Under the pieces are notes generated by a model, which worked only from the letters and a program-made list of their open reading frames with translations, ran no database searches and was not told where the DNA came from. A DNA stretch of 64,000 nucleotides, taken from Pseudomonadota bacterium (GTDB lineage Bacteria; Pseudomonadota; Alphaproteobacteria; Acetobacterales; Acetobacteraceae). Shown here in pieces: positions 43,546 through 51,840 of the stretch. How positions within the stretch are numbered: the first letter of the stretch is position 1; every line of letters begins with the position of its first letter. Made by a program: the position numbers and the translations under genes. The DNA lies in the NCBI GenBank assembly GCA_021781835.1, contig JAJXWD010000009.1:23339-87338 (forward strand), written 5' to 3'.

Positions 43546-44154
43546 TCAGAGCTTGGCGATCTCGGCCTGGGCCGAGGCGATGGCGCCCTCTTTCAGGGCG
43601 GGAACATTGACGCCCTCGGCGCGGATGACTGAAATATCGGTGAGGCCAATGAAGTTGAGCGCCCCGACCAGGTGGGTTTCCTGGTGGTCGAACGGCGCGA
43701 AGGCGCTCTCACCCGAATAAACGCCGCCGCGTGACGAGGCGATGAACACGCGCTTGGCGGGATCGACCAGGCCCTGGGGCTGGCCGTTTTCGCCATATTT
43801 GAAGGTCTTGCCGGCGGCGAGCAGGCGGTCGATGAGGGATTTGAGCTGGCTGGGCAGGCCGAAATTATACATCGGCGCGCCGATGACGATGACATCGGCG
43901 GCGAACAGCTCATCGAGCGCGGCCTGGCCGCGGGCGATGTCGGCCTGGGTTGCCTCATCGGCCGGGGGGTGGCCGAACATGGCGCCGATATGGGCCGGGC
44001 TCATATGGCCGAGCGGCTGGGCGGCGAGGTCGAGATAGGAGACTTCGAGAGACGGGTCGGCGGCGGTGAACTGGGCGACGATGCCGGCCGAAAGCTTGCG
44101 CGAGACCGAATTATCACCGAGCACGCTCGAATCAATGTGCCAGAGCTTGGCCAT
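43546..44154 (-). CDS. azoR: FMN-dependent NADH:quinone reductase / azoreductase
   Basis: 202 aa flavodoxin-like protein. [16 protein letters not shown] is the FMN phosphate loop, [19 protein letters not shown] and SSRGGVYS are flavin-contact motifs, and [14 protein letters not shown] completes the AzoR pattern. It reduces quinones by two electrons and protects against thiol and quinone stress. It is divergent from a LysR gene across 126 nt containing a dyad, the usual arrangement for a LysR-controlled target. Confidence 0.93.
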   Translation of the reverse strand: MAKLWHIDSSVLGDNSVSRKLSAGIVAQFTAADPSLEVSYLDLAAQPLGHMSPAHIGAMFGHPPADEATQADIARGQAALDELFAADVIVIGAPMYNFGLPSQLKSLIDRLLAAGKTFKYGENGQPQGLVDPAKRVFIASSRGGVYSGESAFAPFDHQETHLVGALNFIGLTDISVIRAEGVNVPALKEGAIASAQAEIAKL

Positions 44155-44254
44155 GTCATAACTCCTTTGGGGGTTGGCCGCCGGAGCGGCTTTGTGGGGA
44201 GGGAGATAGACCTGGCTTTATCTCCGCAAAAGCCTATAAATAAATATGGATATC

Positions 44255-44269
44255 ATCTGTTTTACAGAT
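44255..44269. promoter_or_regulatory. Dyad in the azoR/lysR intergenic region
   Basis: ATCTGT-TTT-ACAGAT, a perfect 6-bp inverted repeat with LysR-type spacing, 11 nt before the LysR start. Candidate operator for the LysR protein controlling itself and azoR. Confidence 0.5.
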
Positions 44270-44280
44270 AGGAGGCGAAA

Positions 44281-45174
44281 ATGCTCGAAGCCGTGACGCT
44301 CGACCAGCTGCGTATGTTCGTGGCCGCGGCCGAGCAGAAATCCTTCTCGGGCGCGGGGCGGGTGCTGGGGCGGGCGCAGTCCGTGGTGAGCCAGGCGGTG
44401 GCGGGGCTGGAGGACCAGCTGGGGGTGAAGCTGTTTTCACGCGAGAGCCGCACCCCTGCCCTCACCCCCGAGGGCGAGCTGCTGCTGGCCGATGCGCGGG
44501 CCGTGCTCAACCGGCTGGGCGCGCTGAAGGCCCGCGCGCGCGGCATGAGCGCGGGGGTGGAGCCGGAACTGGCGGTGGCGGTGGATGTGATGTTTCCCAT
44601 GAGCGTGCTCACCCGCACGGCCGCGGCCTTTGGCGAGGTGTTTCCGTTCACCCCGCTCCGCATTTACGTGGAGGCGCTGGGGGGCGTGGCGCAGGCGGTG
44701 CTGAACGGGCTGTGCCAGCTGGGCATTGTCGGGTCTTTGCCGCTGATGGTGCCGCAGATGGTCTCCGAGCGTCTGCTGGGGGTGGAGCTGGTGCTGGTGG
44801 CGGCGCCAAACCACAGGCTGGCCCAGCAGGCCGGGCGCCTGAGCGCCCGCGACCTGGCCGGGCAGTTGCAGCTGGTGCTGACCGACCGCACCGAGCTTTC
44901 ACGCGGGCGGGAGTTCAATGTGTTTTCCTCGCGCACATGGCGGCTGGCGGATATGGGCGCCAAGCATGCGTTTTTGCTGGCCGGGCTGGGCTGGGGCGGC
45001 ATGCCTATGGAGATGGTGGCCGATGATTTGGCCGCCGGGCGGCTGGTGGTGCTGGCCCCCGAGGACCACCCGGCCCGGGATTACATGACCATGTCGGCCA
45101 GCTATCTGCGCGAGACGCCGCCGGGGCCGGCGGGGCGGTGGTTTATCGAGCGGCTGAAGGCGGAGGCGGGGTAG
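44281..45174 (+). CDS. LysR-family regulator divergent from azoR
   Basis: 297 aa. The HTH (LDQLRMFVAAAEQKSFSGAGRVLGRAQSVVSQAVAGLE region, residues 5-43) and a C-terminal effector domain (VELVLVAAPNHRLAQQAGRLS) are typical. GGAGG precedes the ATG. By position it regulates azoR and possibly the yceI-cybB-yceI genes behind it; quinones or other electrophiles are plausible signals. The TAG stop is the first three bases of a degenerate dispersed repeat. Confidence 0.9.
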   Translation: MLEAVTLDQLRMFVAAAEQKSFSGAGRVLGRAQSVVSQAVAGLEDQLGVKLFSRESRTPALTPEGELLLADARAVLNRLGALKARARGMSAGVEPELAVAVDVMFPMSVLTRTAAAFGEVFPFTPLRIYVEALGGVAQAVLNGLCQLGIVGSLPLMVPQMVSERLLGVELVLVAAPNHRLAQQAGRLSARDLAGQLQLVLTDRTELSRGREFNVFSSRTWRLADMGAKHAFLLAGLGWGGMPMEMVADDLAAGRLVVLAPEDHPARDYMTMSASYLRETPPGPAGRWFIERLKAEAG

Positions 45175-45236
45175 AGCCTGGTTTTTGAAGCGCCCCGCTT
45201 CACTCTTGCTTTGGCGATCAATGGCTTTGGGTTAGC
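45172..45236 (+). repeat. Dispersed palindromic repeat, degenerate copy 4
   Basis: TAGAGC at 45172 and GCGATCAAT with GGGTTAGC at 45215-45235 match the repeat ends and middle; the intervening CGCCCCGCTTC corresponds to the CGCACCCGCTC hairpin arm. It provides both the LysR stop (TAG) and, on the other strand, the monooxygenase stop (TAA). Confidence 0.55.
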
Positions 45237-46725
45237 CCACCAGCTCACCGAGCGTCTGGAAGCGACGCAGATAATCGGCCAAGCGGGTCAGCTCGTCATC
45301 GGCGCCGCAGGCGGCGACGTAGCCATCTGGGCGGACCAGCCAGACGCCGCCCGATTTGGGGGGCGGGCGCAGCGTGGGCTCGAGCATGGCGGCGAACTCC
45401 TGGTGCAGGGCCAGGACCGGGCGCGAGGGATCGGCGAACAGGGCAAAGCGCGGGCCGCGCGCGCCGATGGGCGGCTCGTTGGCGCGGGGGGGCATGCGCT
45501 CGCCCGGCTGCGGGCCGGGCACGGGGGCGGCGGCGGGGCCGTTGAGCGGACTTTGGCCATAGCCGGTGGAAAGCTGGGCCAGGCTCTCGGCCACAGATTT
45601 GCGCAAGGGCGAGAGGCCGAAAAACAGCCCGCCCAGCAGGTTGCGCGCCAGGCGCAGGGTGGGGCTGCGCAGCAAGGCCACGGCCTCGGCGCGGCCGGTA
45701 TCGGCCACCACCTGGGCGGCGGCCACATGGCGCTCGGCGGTGTAGCTCTCGAGCAGGGCTTCGGCATTGGCCGTGCCCGCCGCCACCAGGGCCAGCTTCC
45801 AGGCCAGATTGACGGCATCCTGGATGCCCATATTGAGCCCCTGCGCGCCCACGGGGTTGAAGACATGCGCGGCATCGCCCGCCAGAAACACATGGCCCAG
45901 CCGGTATTCGGCCATGTTGCGCTCATGGATGCGGAAGCTCGAAAACCAGCTCGGCGCCACCAGCCGCAGCCCGCCGGGGCCGCGTGTCTCGAGCCGGGAC
46001 TGCATGCCCGCGAGGTCGGGGGTGATGGCTTGCGCGCCCTCGCCATGGGGGATTTCGGCGATGACGCGATATTGGCCGCCGTCCAGCGGAAACAGGCCCA
46101 AAAACCCATCCTCGTGCCAGAAGGACAGCAGCTCGTCGGCCGGGAGATCGGCGCCTTCGAGGGTGCCGTCGGCGATCAGCCAATCTGATTGCAGGGCGGC
46201 GCCGGTGGAGGAGAGACCCAGCGCGCGGCGCACGAAACTGCCCGCGCCATCGGCGCCGACCAGCCAGTCGGTGGTGATCTGCCCGCTCTCGCCGGTTTCG
46301 CGCCGGAGCTGGACCGTGACGCCGAGGGGGCTGTCCTCGAACCCGGTCAGCTCGGTGCCGCGCTCGACGAACACGCCGCGCGCGGCCAGATGCTCAATGA
46401 GCAGGCGCTCGGTCTGGGCTTGGGGCAGCAGCAGGGCGAAGGGATAGGGCGTGTCGGTGCCGCCAAAACCGATATGGCCGATGCGGCTATGCCCGGCCAT
46501 GACGTTGACCGCCCGGATCTTGCGGCCCAGCGCCACCATCTCGCCGCTCAGATACAGGCGGTCGAGCTGCTCGAGCGTGCGGCTCCAGAGAAACAGCGCG
46601 CGCGACTGGGGGCTGGGGGTGGACTGCTTGTCGATGATGCGCACCTCGAGCCCGAAACGGTGCAGCTCGGCAGCCAGGGTCAGCCCCACCGGGCCGGCGC
46701 CGACGATCAATACCTTGGTGGCCAT
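45232..46725 (-). CDS. FAD-dependent aromatic-type monooxygenase
   Basis: 497 aa from the ATG at 46725, which has GAGGAG 9 nt upstream; the longer frame to 46800 lacks family character. FAD motif VLIVGAGPVGLTLAAELHRFG, the middle DG motif LVGADGAGSFVRRALG and the second FAD motif FLAGDAAHVFNPVGAQGLNMGIQDAVNLAWKL region define the PheA/TfdB/MhpA-like flavoprotein hydroxylases, with a C-terminal thioredoxin-like domain. Substrate is unknown: no ring-cleavage gene is near. It is convergent with the LysR gene. Confidence 0.9.
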   Translation of the reverse strand: MATKVLIVGAGPVGLTLAAELHRFGLEVRIIDKQSTPSPQSRALFLWSRTLEQLDRLYLSGEMVALGRKIRAVNVMAGHSRIGHIGFGGTDTPYPFALLLPQAQTERLLIEHLAARGVFVERGTELTGFEDSPLGVTVQLRRETGESGQITTDWLVGADGAGSFVRRALGLSSTGAALQSDWLIADGTLEGADLPADELLSFWHEDGFLGLFPLDGGQYRVIAEIPHGEGAQAITPDLAGMQSRLETRGPGGLRLVAPSWFSSFRIHERNMAEYRLGHVFLAGDAAHVFNPVGAQGLNMGIQDAVNLAWKLALVAAGTANAEALLESYTAERHVAAAQVVADTGRAEAVALLRSPTLRLARNLLGGLFFGLSPLRKSVAESLAQLSTGYGQSPLNGPAAAPVPGPQPGERMPPRANEPPIGARGPRFALFADPSRPVLALHQEFAAMLEPTLRPPPKSGGVWLVRPDGYVAACGADDELTRLADYLRRFQTLGELVG

Positions 46726-46847
46726 ATCCGCGCGCTCCTCATCGGGGCCGGGCGGCTGGGCTGCCTGCGGCCTGGGGTTTTGTGGGGCAAGCATGACCAC
46801 CCCGCCTTGATGTGCGTCAAGTGTCCCACGGGCAAGGCTGCCCGCCT

Positions 46848-46897
46848 TAGAGCCGGATTCAGACGTTAGATTTACCCGCGCGGCGCGGTCGATCTAG
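46848..46897. repeat. Short element sharing the termini of the dispersed repeat
   Basis: TAGAGCCGGAT at the left end (10 of 11 bases match TAGAGCGGGAT) and GATCTAG at the right end, with an unrelated 32-bp interior. The minus-strand stop TAG of the next gene is inside the right terminus. Possibly an internally deleted or distinct subfamily member. Confidence 0.45.
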
Positions 46898-48780
46898 AAG
46901 CCGAACATATGGTCGAGGGAGAAGCGGCCATCCCGGGTTTCGAGCCCGTGATAGCCGAACAGGCGGCAGGTGAGGTCGCGGATGAGCACATAGCCGCGCT
47001 CGCCGGCCGCCGTCAGTTCGGCGGAGCTGAACTGGCCCGAGGGGCGGAAGAGCAGCGAGCCGGAACAGGGAATGGCCACGCGCCGGGTGGCGAGCAGGGC
47101 GCCGTCGGGGCCGTGGAGTTCGAGGTCGGTGCTGGAGTGGGCGAGCCAGGGGGCGGAGGACGGGTAGATGAGGGCGCAGAAGCTCTCGAACCCCTCGAAG
47201 CCGAGCTTGAGGAACAGCCGCGTGGACAGGCCCGGCGGCTTGCCGGTGTAGCTTTGCGGCTCGTTTTTATAGGTCAGGAGGGTGTTGAAGATGTGGCCGC
47301 CGAAGCTGCTCTCGGCGGCATGGCCGGACGCGCGCTCCTGGTAGCGAAACAGCGCGTGCAGCCAGCCATTGGCCTCGCCGCCCGCGCGGAAATCATAGAC
47401 CAGCTCGGCATGGCCGCCTTCGGGCAGGGCTTCTGGGGGCAGCAGATCGTCGAGGTCTGTGAGCGCCCGGTGGGTGCGGGGCAGCACGCCCAGGAAATGC
47501 GCGGTGAGTTTCTCGCCTTTGGGGGAAAATATATCGAGACGCAGCGGGGTGTCGGTTTCCTCGTGCGCCATGGGGGTGGGCAGCACCAAGCTCTTGAAGC
47601 GGCCGCGCGGCAGGATGGGAAAAGGCAGCAGATAGCCCCGGCCCAGCGCGGGCGCGAGGGTTTTGATGCCGGGATCGGGCCTGAGGTCGGCGCGCTCGAC
47701 ATTGACATGGGCGATGCGCGTGCGGGCGCCTTGGGAAACCTCGTAACGCGGGCGCACGACGTGGCGGCCGGCGCGCAGCTCGATTTGCGCGGGCCAGGCG
47801 AGGTTGGGCAGCAGGGTGGCGACATCGAGCGCGCGGGTGGCGAAGGGGGCGAGCGGCTCGGTGAGCGGGGCGTGGGTGTCCTCGCCCATGGGGTTGAGGG
47901 TGATGGCGCCCGCCGGAATGGCCACGGCGTGGCTGTTTTGCAGCCAGAGCGTCACGCGTTCGCCGGGCGCCGGGGCGGGCAGGCCGGCAAAGCGCAGCGA
48001 GGGCCAGGCATTGGCGTCGTGGGTGACGGAGAGCGAGGGGGCGTTGTGGGTGGCGAAGGTGTCGAGCGCGTATTTGACCACGTCATGCCCCTGGACGCCG
48101 ACGGCCTGGATGAAAAGCTGGCCGGTGAAAGCGGGCAGGTTGAAGCGGGCGCGGACCTCGCGGCTATCGACCACATGGCCGCCGGGGCCGGTTGGGGCTT
48201 CGTCTTCCCACTCGGCCAGCACGGCGCCCTGGGAATCGAACAATATGTGAAAGAAACGCAGCGCCGTGGCGCCGTAGCCGGCCCAGTAATTGGCCGTGGT
48301 CAGGCGGGTGGAGAGGCTGTCATCGTCGCGGAAGAAGGCGAAATTGGTGGCGAAGTTTTGCGGCGCCAGATAGCGCGCCTGGCTGGAGAGCAGATGGGCG
48401 GGGATGCGCGCCTCATCGAGCGTTAAGACAGGGATGTTGGGGGGGGCGAAGCGCGCCAGACGGGCGGCGATGCGCCCGGCCTCGAAAGCGGCGATGAGCA
48501 CGCAATCGGCTTGCGCCGCGGGCAGATCGGTGAGCGGGCGGGCGGTGTGACCGGCGATCTGTTTGCCGATGCTCAGGCTGTCTTGCACATAAAGGCCGGT
48601 GATGGTGAGCGCGGGGGCGAGCGCCAGCAGGGCGGGCGAGAGCCCGTCGAGATCGACCAGCGCGATGCGCCCCGCCCGGGCGGCCAGAGCGGCGAGCGCG
48701 CGCGCCGCCAGCGGGTGGGCCAGGGCCTTGTAGACGACATTGCCGCCCTTGGCGTTGTCGAAGGTTTCGATGTCGAGCAT
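46894..48780 (-). CDS. Large protein of unknown function paired with ELM1
   Basis: About 628 aa from the ATG at 48780. I do not recognise it. The N-terminal 150 residues alternate hydrophobic strands and Ala-rich helices in a Rossmann-like rhythm (GRIALVDLDGLSPALLAL, ADCVLIAAFEAGRIAARLA, IPVLTLDEARIPAHLLSS). The remainder is Pro/Gly- and beta-rich without membrane segments or signal peptide, with repeated sandwich-like stretches (FHILFDSQGAVLAEWEDEAP, LVLPTPMAHEETDTPLRLD, FGGHIFNTLLTYKN). It starts 21 nt after the ELM1 stop, so the two are probably co-translated. The stop codon lies in a repeat terminus. Confidence 0.75.
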   Translation of the reverse strand: MLDIETFDNAKGGNVVYKALAHPLAARALAALAARAGRIALVDLDGLSPALLALAPALTITGLYVQDSLSIGKQIAGHTARPLTDLPAAQADCVLIAAFEAGRIAARLARFAPPNIPVLTLDEARIPAHLLSSQARYLAPQNFATNFAFFRDDDSLSTRLTTANYWAGYGATALRFFHILFDSQGAVLAEWEDEAPTGPGGHVVDSREVRARFNLPAFTGQLFIQAVGVQGHDVVKYALDTFATHNAPSLSVTHDANAWPSLRFAGLPAPAPGERVTLWLQNSHAVAIPAGAITLNPMGEDTHAPLTEPLAPFATRALDVATLLPNLAWPAQIELRAGRHVVRPRYEVSQGARTRIAHVNVERADLRPDPGIKTLAPALGRGYLLPFPILPRGRFKSLVLPTPMAHEETDTPLRLDIFSPKGEKLTAHFLGVLPRTHRALTDLDDLLPPEALPEGGHAELVYDFRAGGEANGWLHALFRYQERASGHAAESSFGGHIFNTLLTYKNEPQSYTGKPPGLSTRLFLKLGFEGFESFCALIYPSSAPWLAHSSTDLELHGPDGALLATRRVAIPCSGSLLFRPSGQFSSAELTAAGERGYVLIRDLTCRLFGYHGLETRDGRFSLDHMFGF

Positions 48781-48784
48781 GCAG

Positions 48785-48804
48785 CCCCCCAAAAACTTTG
48801 TTTA
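48785..48804 (-). repeat. Solo stop-associated motif between the ELM1 gene and its downstream partner
   Basis: On the minus strand, AAAGTTTTTGGGGGG begins 3 nt after the ELM1 stop but no hairpin follows; the G-run instead sits 4 nt before the next ATG, in the position of a Shine-Dalgarno sequence. Confidence 0.6.
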
Positions 48805-49728
48805 CAGCCCCAGCCGGCGGCGCAGCTCGGCGCCGGCCTCGGCGGTGTCATCGAGCGGCTGGACGGGCCAGAGATCGAGCCGGCCTTGGAAATTACGCAC
48901 CCGGCCGTCGCGCGCCAGATCATCCATGAAGGCGCCGATGCGGGTGGATTTGCCGGGCAGGCGTACCAGATAGACCGGCGCATGGGTGGCCACGGCCTCG
49001 GAGACCATGGAGACCGAGTCGGCGGTGGCGATGATGGCGTCGGCGCAGGCCAGCATGCCGAAATAGGGATTTTCGCCCTCGAAATTCCAGATCCAGGCGC
49101 CCAGCGGCTCGAGCACCGCGCGCAGATGGGCGACGACCGCGGGCGCGGTGCGGCGCGACGGCGTGATGACCAGCCCGCAGCCGGGCGCGATGCGGGCGAG
49201 GTCGCGCGCCAGGGCGGTGGCCTCGGCGGCCTCGAACCGGTAGCGGCCATTGGAGCCGCCCAGCAGCACGGCCACCAGAGGACGCCGGAGATGGGCGAAG
49301 CGCGGCGCCCAGACGGCGTGCTCGGCGGCCAGACGCGCCGCGGTGACGCGGTGGAGCGCCGTGCGGGTGACGATGACATTGGCGCCGTCTATGCCGTCAT
49401 GGCGGGCGGCGAGGATGGCGTCGAACCGCGAGAGACGCATGCGCGGGTGCTGCACGGCCACGGCCGCGGTGTTGATGCCGCGCAGCGCCGCCGCCACGCG
49501 CGCCCCCGCCCCGCCCACGCCCATGACCACCGGCGGCAGGGGAGCACGGAAAGCCTCGGCGCCGACGGCGAATTTGGGCAGGAGCCAGAAATTTGTCGGG
49601 ATGCTGGCCCAGGGTTTGCGAAAGCGCAGCGTGCTCAGCTCGTGATGAAGGCCCGCGGCCTCGGCCAGACCGAGGGCTTGGCTGCGCAGGCCGGCCAGGT
49701 CTGTGCAAAAAATTCTCACATCCACCAT
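48802..49728 (-). CDS. ELM1 (DUF1022) family protein
   Basis: 308 aa from the ATG at 49728; the frame extends to 49983 but only the part from MVDVRIFCTDLAGLRSQALGLAEA on is family-like. ELM1 motifs: GVGGAGARVAAALRGI, VAVLLGGSNGRYRF, VITPSRRTAPAVVAHL, DAIIATADSVSMVSEAVATHAPVYLVRLPGKS (partial shown). The fold is GT-B-like. The name comes from a plant mitochondrial fission factor; the bacterial role is unknown, though distribution and fold suggest a nucleotide-sugar or envelope function. It is divergent from the AstE-like gene with 94 nt between starts. Confidence 0.85.
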   Translation of the reverse strand: MVDVRIFCTDLAGLRSQALGLAEAAGLHHELSTLRFRKPWASIPTNFWLLPKFAVGAEAFRAPLPPVVMGVGGAGARVAAALRGINTAAVAVQHPRMRLSRFDAILAARHDGIDGANVIVTRTALHRVTAARLAAEHAVWAPRFAHLRRPLVAVLLGGSNGRYRFEAAEATALARDLARIAPGCGLVITPSRRTAPAVVAHLRAVLEPLGAWIWNFEGENPYFGMLACADAIIATADSVSMVSEAVATHAPVYLVRLPGKSTRIGAFMDDLARDGRVRNFQGRLDLWPVQPLDDTAEAGAELRRRLGL

Positions 49729-49822
49729 GTGCTGGCTTTGACCGGAGCGGGCGCGCGCGTCAACCCACATTGCATGGCGGGGGGAACATTGCGCGATGAC
49801 GCAACAAGGGTAGAGTGCGGGC

Positions 49823-50788
49823 ATGACGCCGAGCCCGCCGCCCGACGATGACCACGCCAGCCTGCCCGATCTTGGCGTGCATCTGTGCCCGCCCGCGCTT
49901 GGCCGCTGGCGCGCGGGCAATACCGGCATCGCGGGCTTTACCAGCCACGCCGCCCACCGCGCGGGGCCGCATGTGGTCATCACCTCGCTGATTCACGGCA
50001 ATGAATTCGCTGGGGCGATCGCGCTGTGCGAGCTGCTGGAGGCCGGTTTTACCCCGCCGGTGGGGCGGCTGACGCTGGGCTTTGCCAACCTGGCCGCGTT
50101 TGACCGGTTTGACCCCGAAAACCCGCTCGCCAGCCGCCATGTGGAGGAGGATCTGAACCGGGTGTGGGATGATTTCGCGCTGTTTGGCGTGCGCCGCTCG
50201 GTGGAGCTGGACCGCGCCCGCGAAATGCGCCCGCTGATCGATGGCGCGGATATTTTGCTTGATCTGCACACCATGCTCTGGCCCGGCGCGCCGCTGCTGC
50301 TGTGCGGCGCGGGGCCGCGCGGCGCGGCGCTGGGGCGGCGGGTGGGCACGCCCGCCATGCTGGTGGCCGATGCCGGCCATGTGGGGGGGAAAAGGCTGAT
50401 CGATTATGGCCGCTTTACCGAGGGCGGCGGGCAAAGCGCGGCGGCGCTGCTGGCCGAAACCGGGCTGCATTGGCGGCCAGATGCCGTGACCCAGGCGCGC
50501 GCCACCATTGCCGCCACGCTCGCCGCCGCGGGCATGCTGGCCCGCCCCACCCCGCCGCCGCCCCGCTTTGCCGAGGTGGTGCAAACCGTGACCGCGCGCA
50601 CCAGCCGGTTTCGATTCGCGCGGCCCTTTGCCAGCGGCACGGTGATCGAGGCCGCGGGCACGGTGATCGCCCATGACGGCGACAGCCCGGTGACAACCAT
50701 CGAGGACCGGCTGATGCTGGTGCTGCCCAGCCTGAAAGTGGCGCACGGGCACACCGCCGTGCGCCTGGCCCGGCTGGCGCCCCCATAA
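49823..50788 (+). CDS. Zinc-dependent deacylase, succinylglutamate desuccinylase/aspartoacylase family
   Basis: 321 aa. The zinc site is visible: ITSLIHGNEFAGA with His and Glu ligands, and LLDLHTMLWPG with the third ligand His. ASRHVEEDLNRVWDDF supplies the substrate-binding Asn-Arg. The family hydrolyses N-acyl amino acids (N-succinylglutamate or N-acetylaspartate) or removes amino-acid adducts. No arginine succinyltransferase genes are near, so the substrate is open. The ATG follows GGTAGAGTGCGGGC; a sulfotransferase gene follows 46 nt downstream. Confidence 0.87.
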   Translation: MTPSPPPDDDHASLPDLGVHLCPPALGRWRAGNTGIAGFTSHAAHRAGPHVVITSLIHGNEFAGAIALCELLEAGFTPPVGRLTLGFANLAAFDRFDPENPLASRHVEEDLNRVWDDFALFGVRRSVELDRAREMRPLIDGADILLDLHTMLWPGAPLLLCGAGPRGAALGRRVGTPAMLVADAGHVGGKRLIDYGRFTEGGGQSAAALLAETGLHWRPDAVTQARATIAATLAAAGMLARPTPPPPRFAEVVQTVTARTSRFRFARPFASGTVIEAAGTVIAHDGDSPVTTIEDRLMLVLPSLKVAHGHTAVRLARLAPP

Positions 50789-50834
50789 CCCCGCCCGGAT
50801 TGCCCCGGCGCGCCCGGCCCGGCATGATTGGGCC

Positions 50835-51722
50835 ATGATGGATGCTTCGCGCAATGCGTTGGTGATTTTGGGCATGCACCGCAGCGGCACCTCGGCGCTG
50901 GCCGGGTGTTTCGCGCGGCTGGGGTTTGCCCCCCCCCGGCAGGTATTGGATGCCTCGGATGACAATCCCAGCGGCTTCTACGAATCCGCCCCCGTGGTGC
51001 TGGCCAACCATGAGCTGTTGCAGATGGTGGGGGCGCATTGGAATAATTGCTTCAATTTTGACCCCGCGCGGCTGGCCGGCAGCGTGACCGGGGCGAAAAC
51101 CACCGAACTGGCCGCCATGCTCGCGGCGGCCTTTCCCCCCGGACGGCCCTTTGTGCTGAAAGACCCGCGCATGTGCGTGCTGCTGCCGGTGTGGGCGCGG
51201 GTGCTGGCACACATGGGCGTGACGGCGCGGACGCTGCTGATGCTGCGCCACCCGGCGGAGGTGGCGGGGTCGCTGGTCAAGCGCAACGGCCTGCCAGCAA
51301 CCGCCGTGGCGGCGCTGACGCTGCACCATATGCTCGAGGCCGAGCGCGCGACCAGGGCCGGGCCACGCGCGCTGCTGAGTTATGACGAGCTGCTGGGCGA
51401 TTGGCGCGCCCTGGTGCGACGGGCGGCGGGCGAGACCGGGCTGAGCCTGCCGCGCGACATGGCGGCGGCCGCCGCCGAAATTGACGGGTTTTTGAACCAC
51501 GCGGCCCGCCACCACCATGCCCGGCCCGGTGCCGAGATGCCGGGCGCCGAAACGGTGGCGCGGCTGCTGGGGCAGGCCTGGGCGGCGCTGCTGTTTTTGG
51601 CGCGCGCGCCGGGCGATGGCATGAGCCTGGCGGTGCTCGACCATGTGCATGGGGAGTTCCGGGCGATGCGCCGGAGCGGTGCGCTGATGGCGCTGATTAT
51701 GGAAGAGGCGGCCGAGGGATGA
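50835..51722 (+). CDS. Stand-alone sulfotransferase-family protein
   Basis: 295 aa (a second ATG follows directly at 50838). PAPS-binding loop ILGMHRSGTSALAG near residue 10, the FVLKDPRMCVLLPVW segment and the 3'-phosphate motif LMLRHPAEVAGSLVKR are clear. There is no membrane anchor, so it is cytosolic. Together with the TPR-sulfotransferase at 7243-9114 it is the second such enzyme in the window. Its acceptor is unknown; the neighbouring AstE-like and ELM1 genes give no clear pathway. Confidence 0.88.
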   Translation: MMDASRNALVILGMHRSGTSALAGCFARLGFAPPRQVLDASDDNPSGFYESAPVVLANHELLQMVGAHWNNCFNFDPARLAGSVTGAKTTELAAMLAAAFPPGRPFVLKDPRMCVLLPVWARVLAHMGVTARTLLMLRHPAEVAGSLVKRNGLPATAVAALTLHHMLEAERATRAGPRALLSYDELLGDWRALVRRAAGETGLSLPRDMAAAAAEIDGFLNHAARHHHARPGAEMPGAETVARLLGQAWAALLFLARAPGDGMSLAVLDHVHGEFRAMRRSGALMALIMEEAAEG

Positions 51723-51840
51723 GGTTGCTTGTTAAAAAACGAAATCAAGCAATTGGCTTTATTGTTTTTATAGAGAAGTTGCGCCCCTGGCGCGCGGCGC
51801 GCGGTTTTTGCGCACGGGGCGCCCGCCTTGGGGCAGCGAT

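Noticed and set aside
49729..49983. N-terminal extension of the ELM1 protein
   Set aside because: The extra 85 residues overlap the divergent promoter and the start of the AstE-like gene and have no family similarity; the ATG at 49728 fits the ELM1 start.
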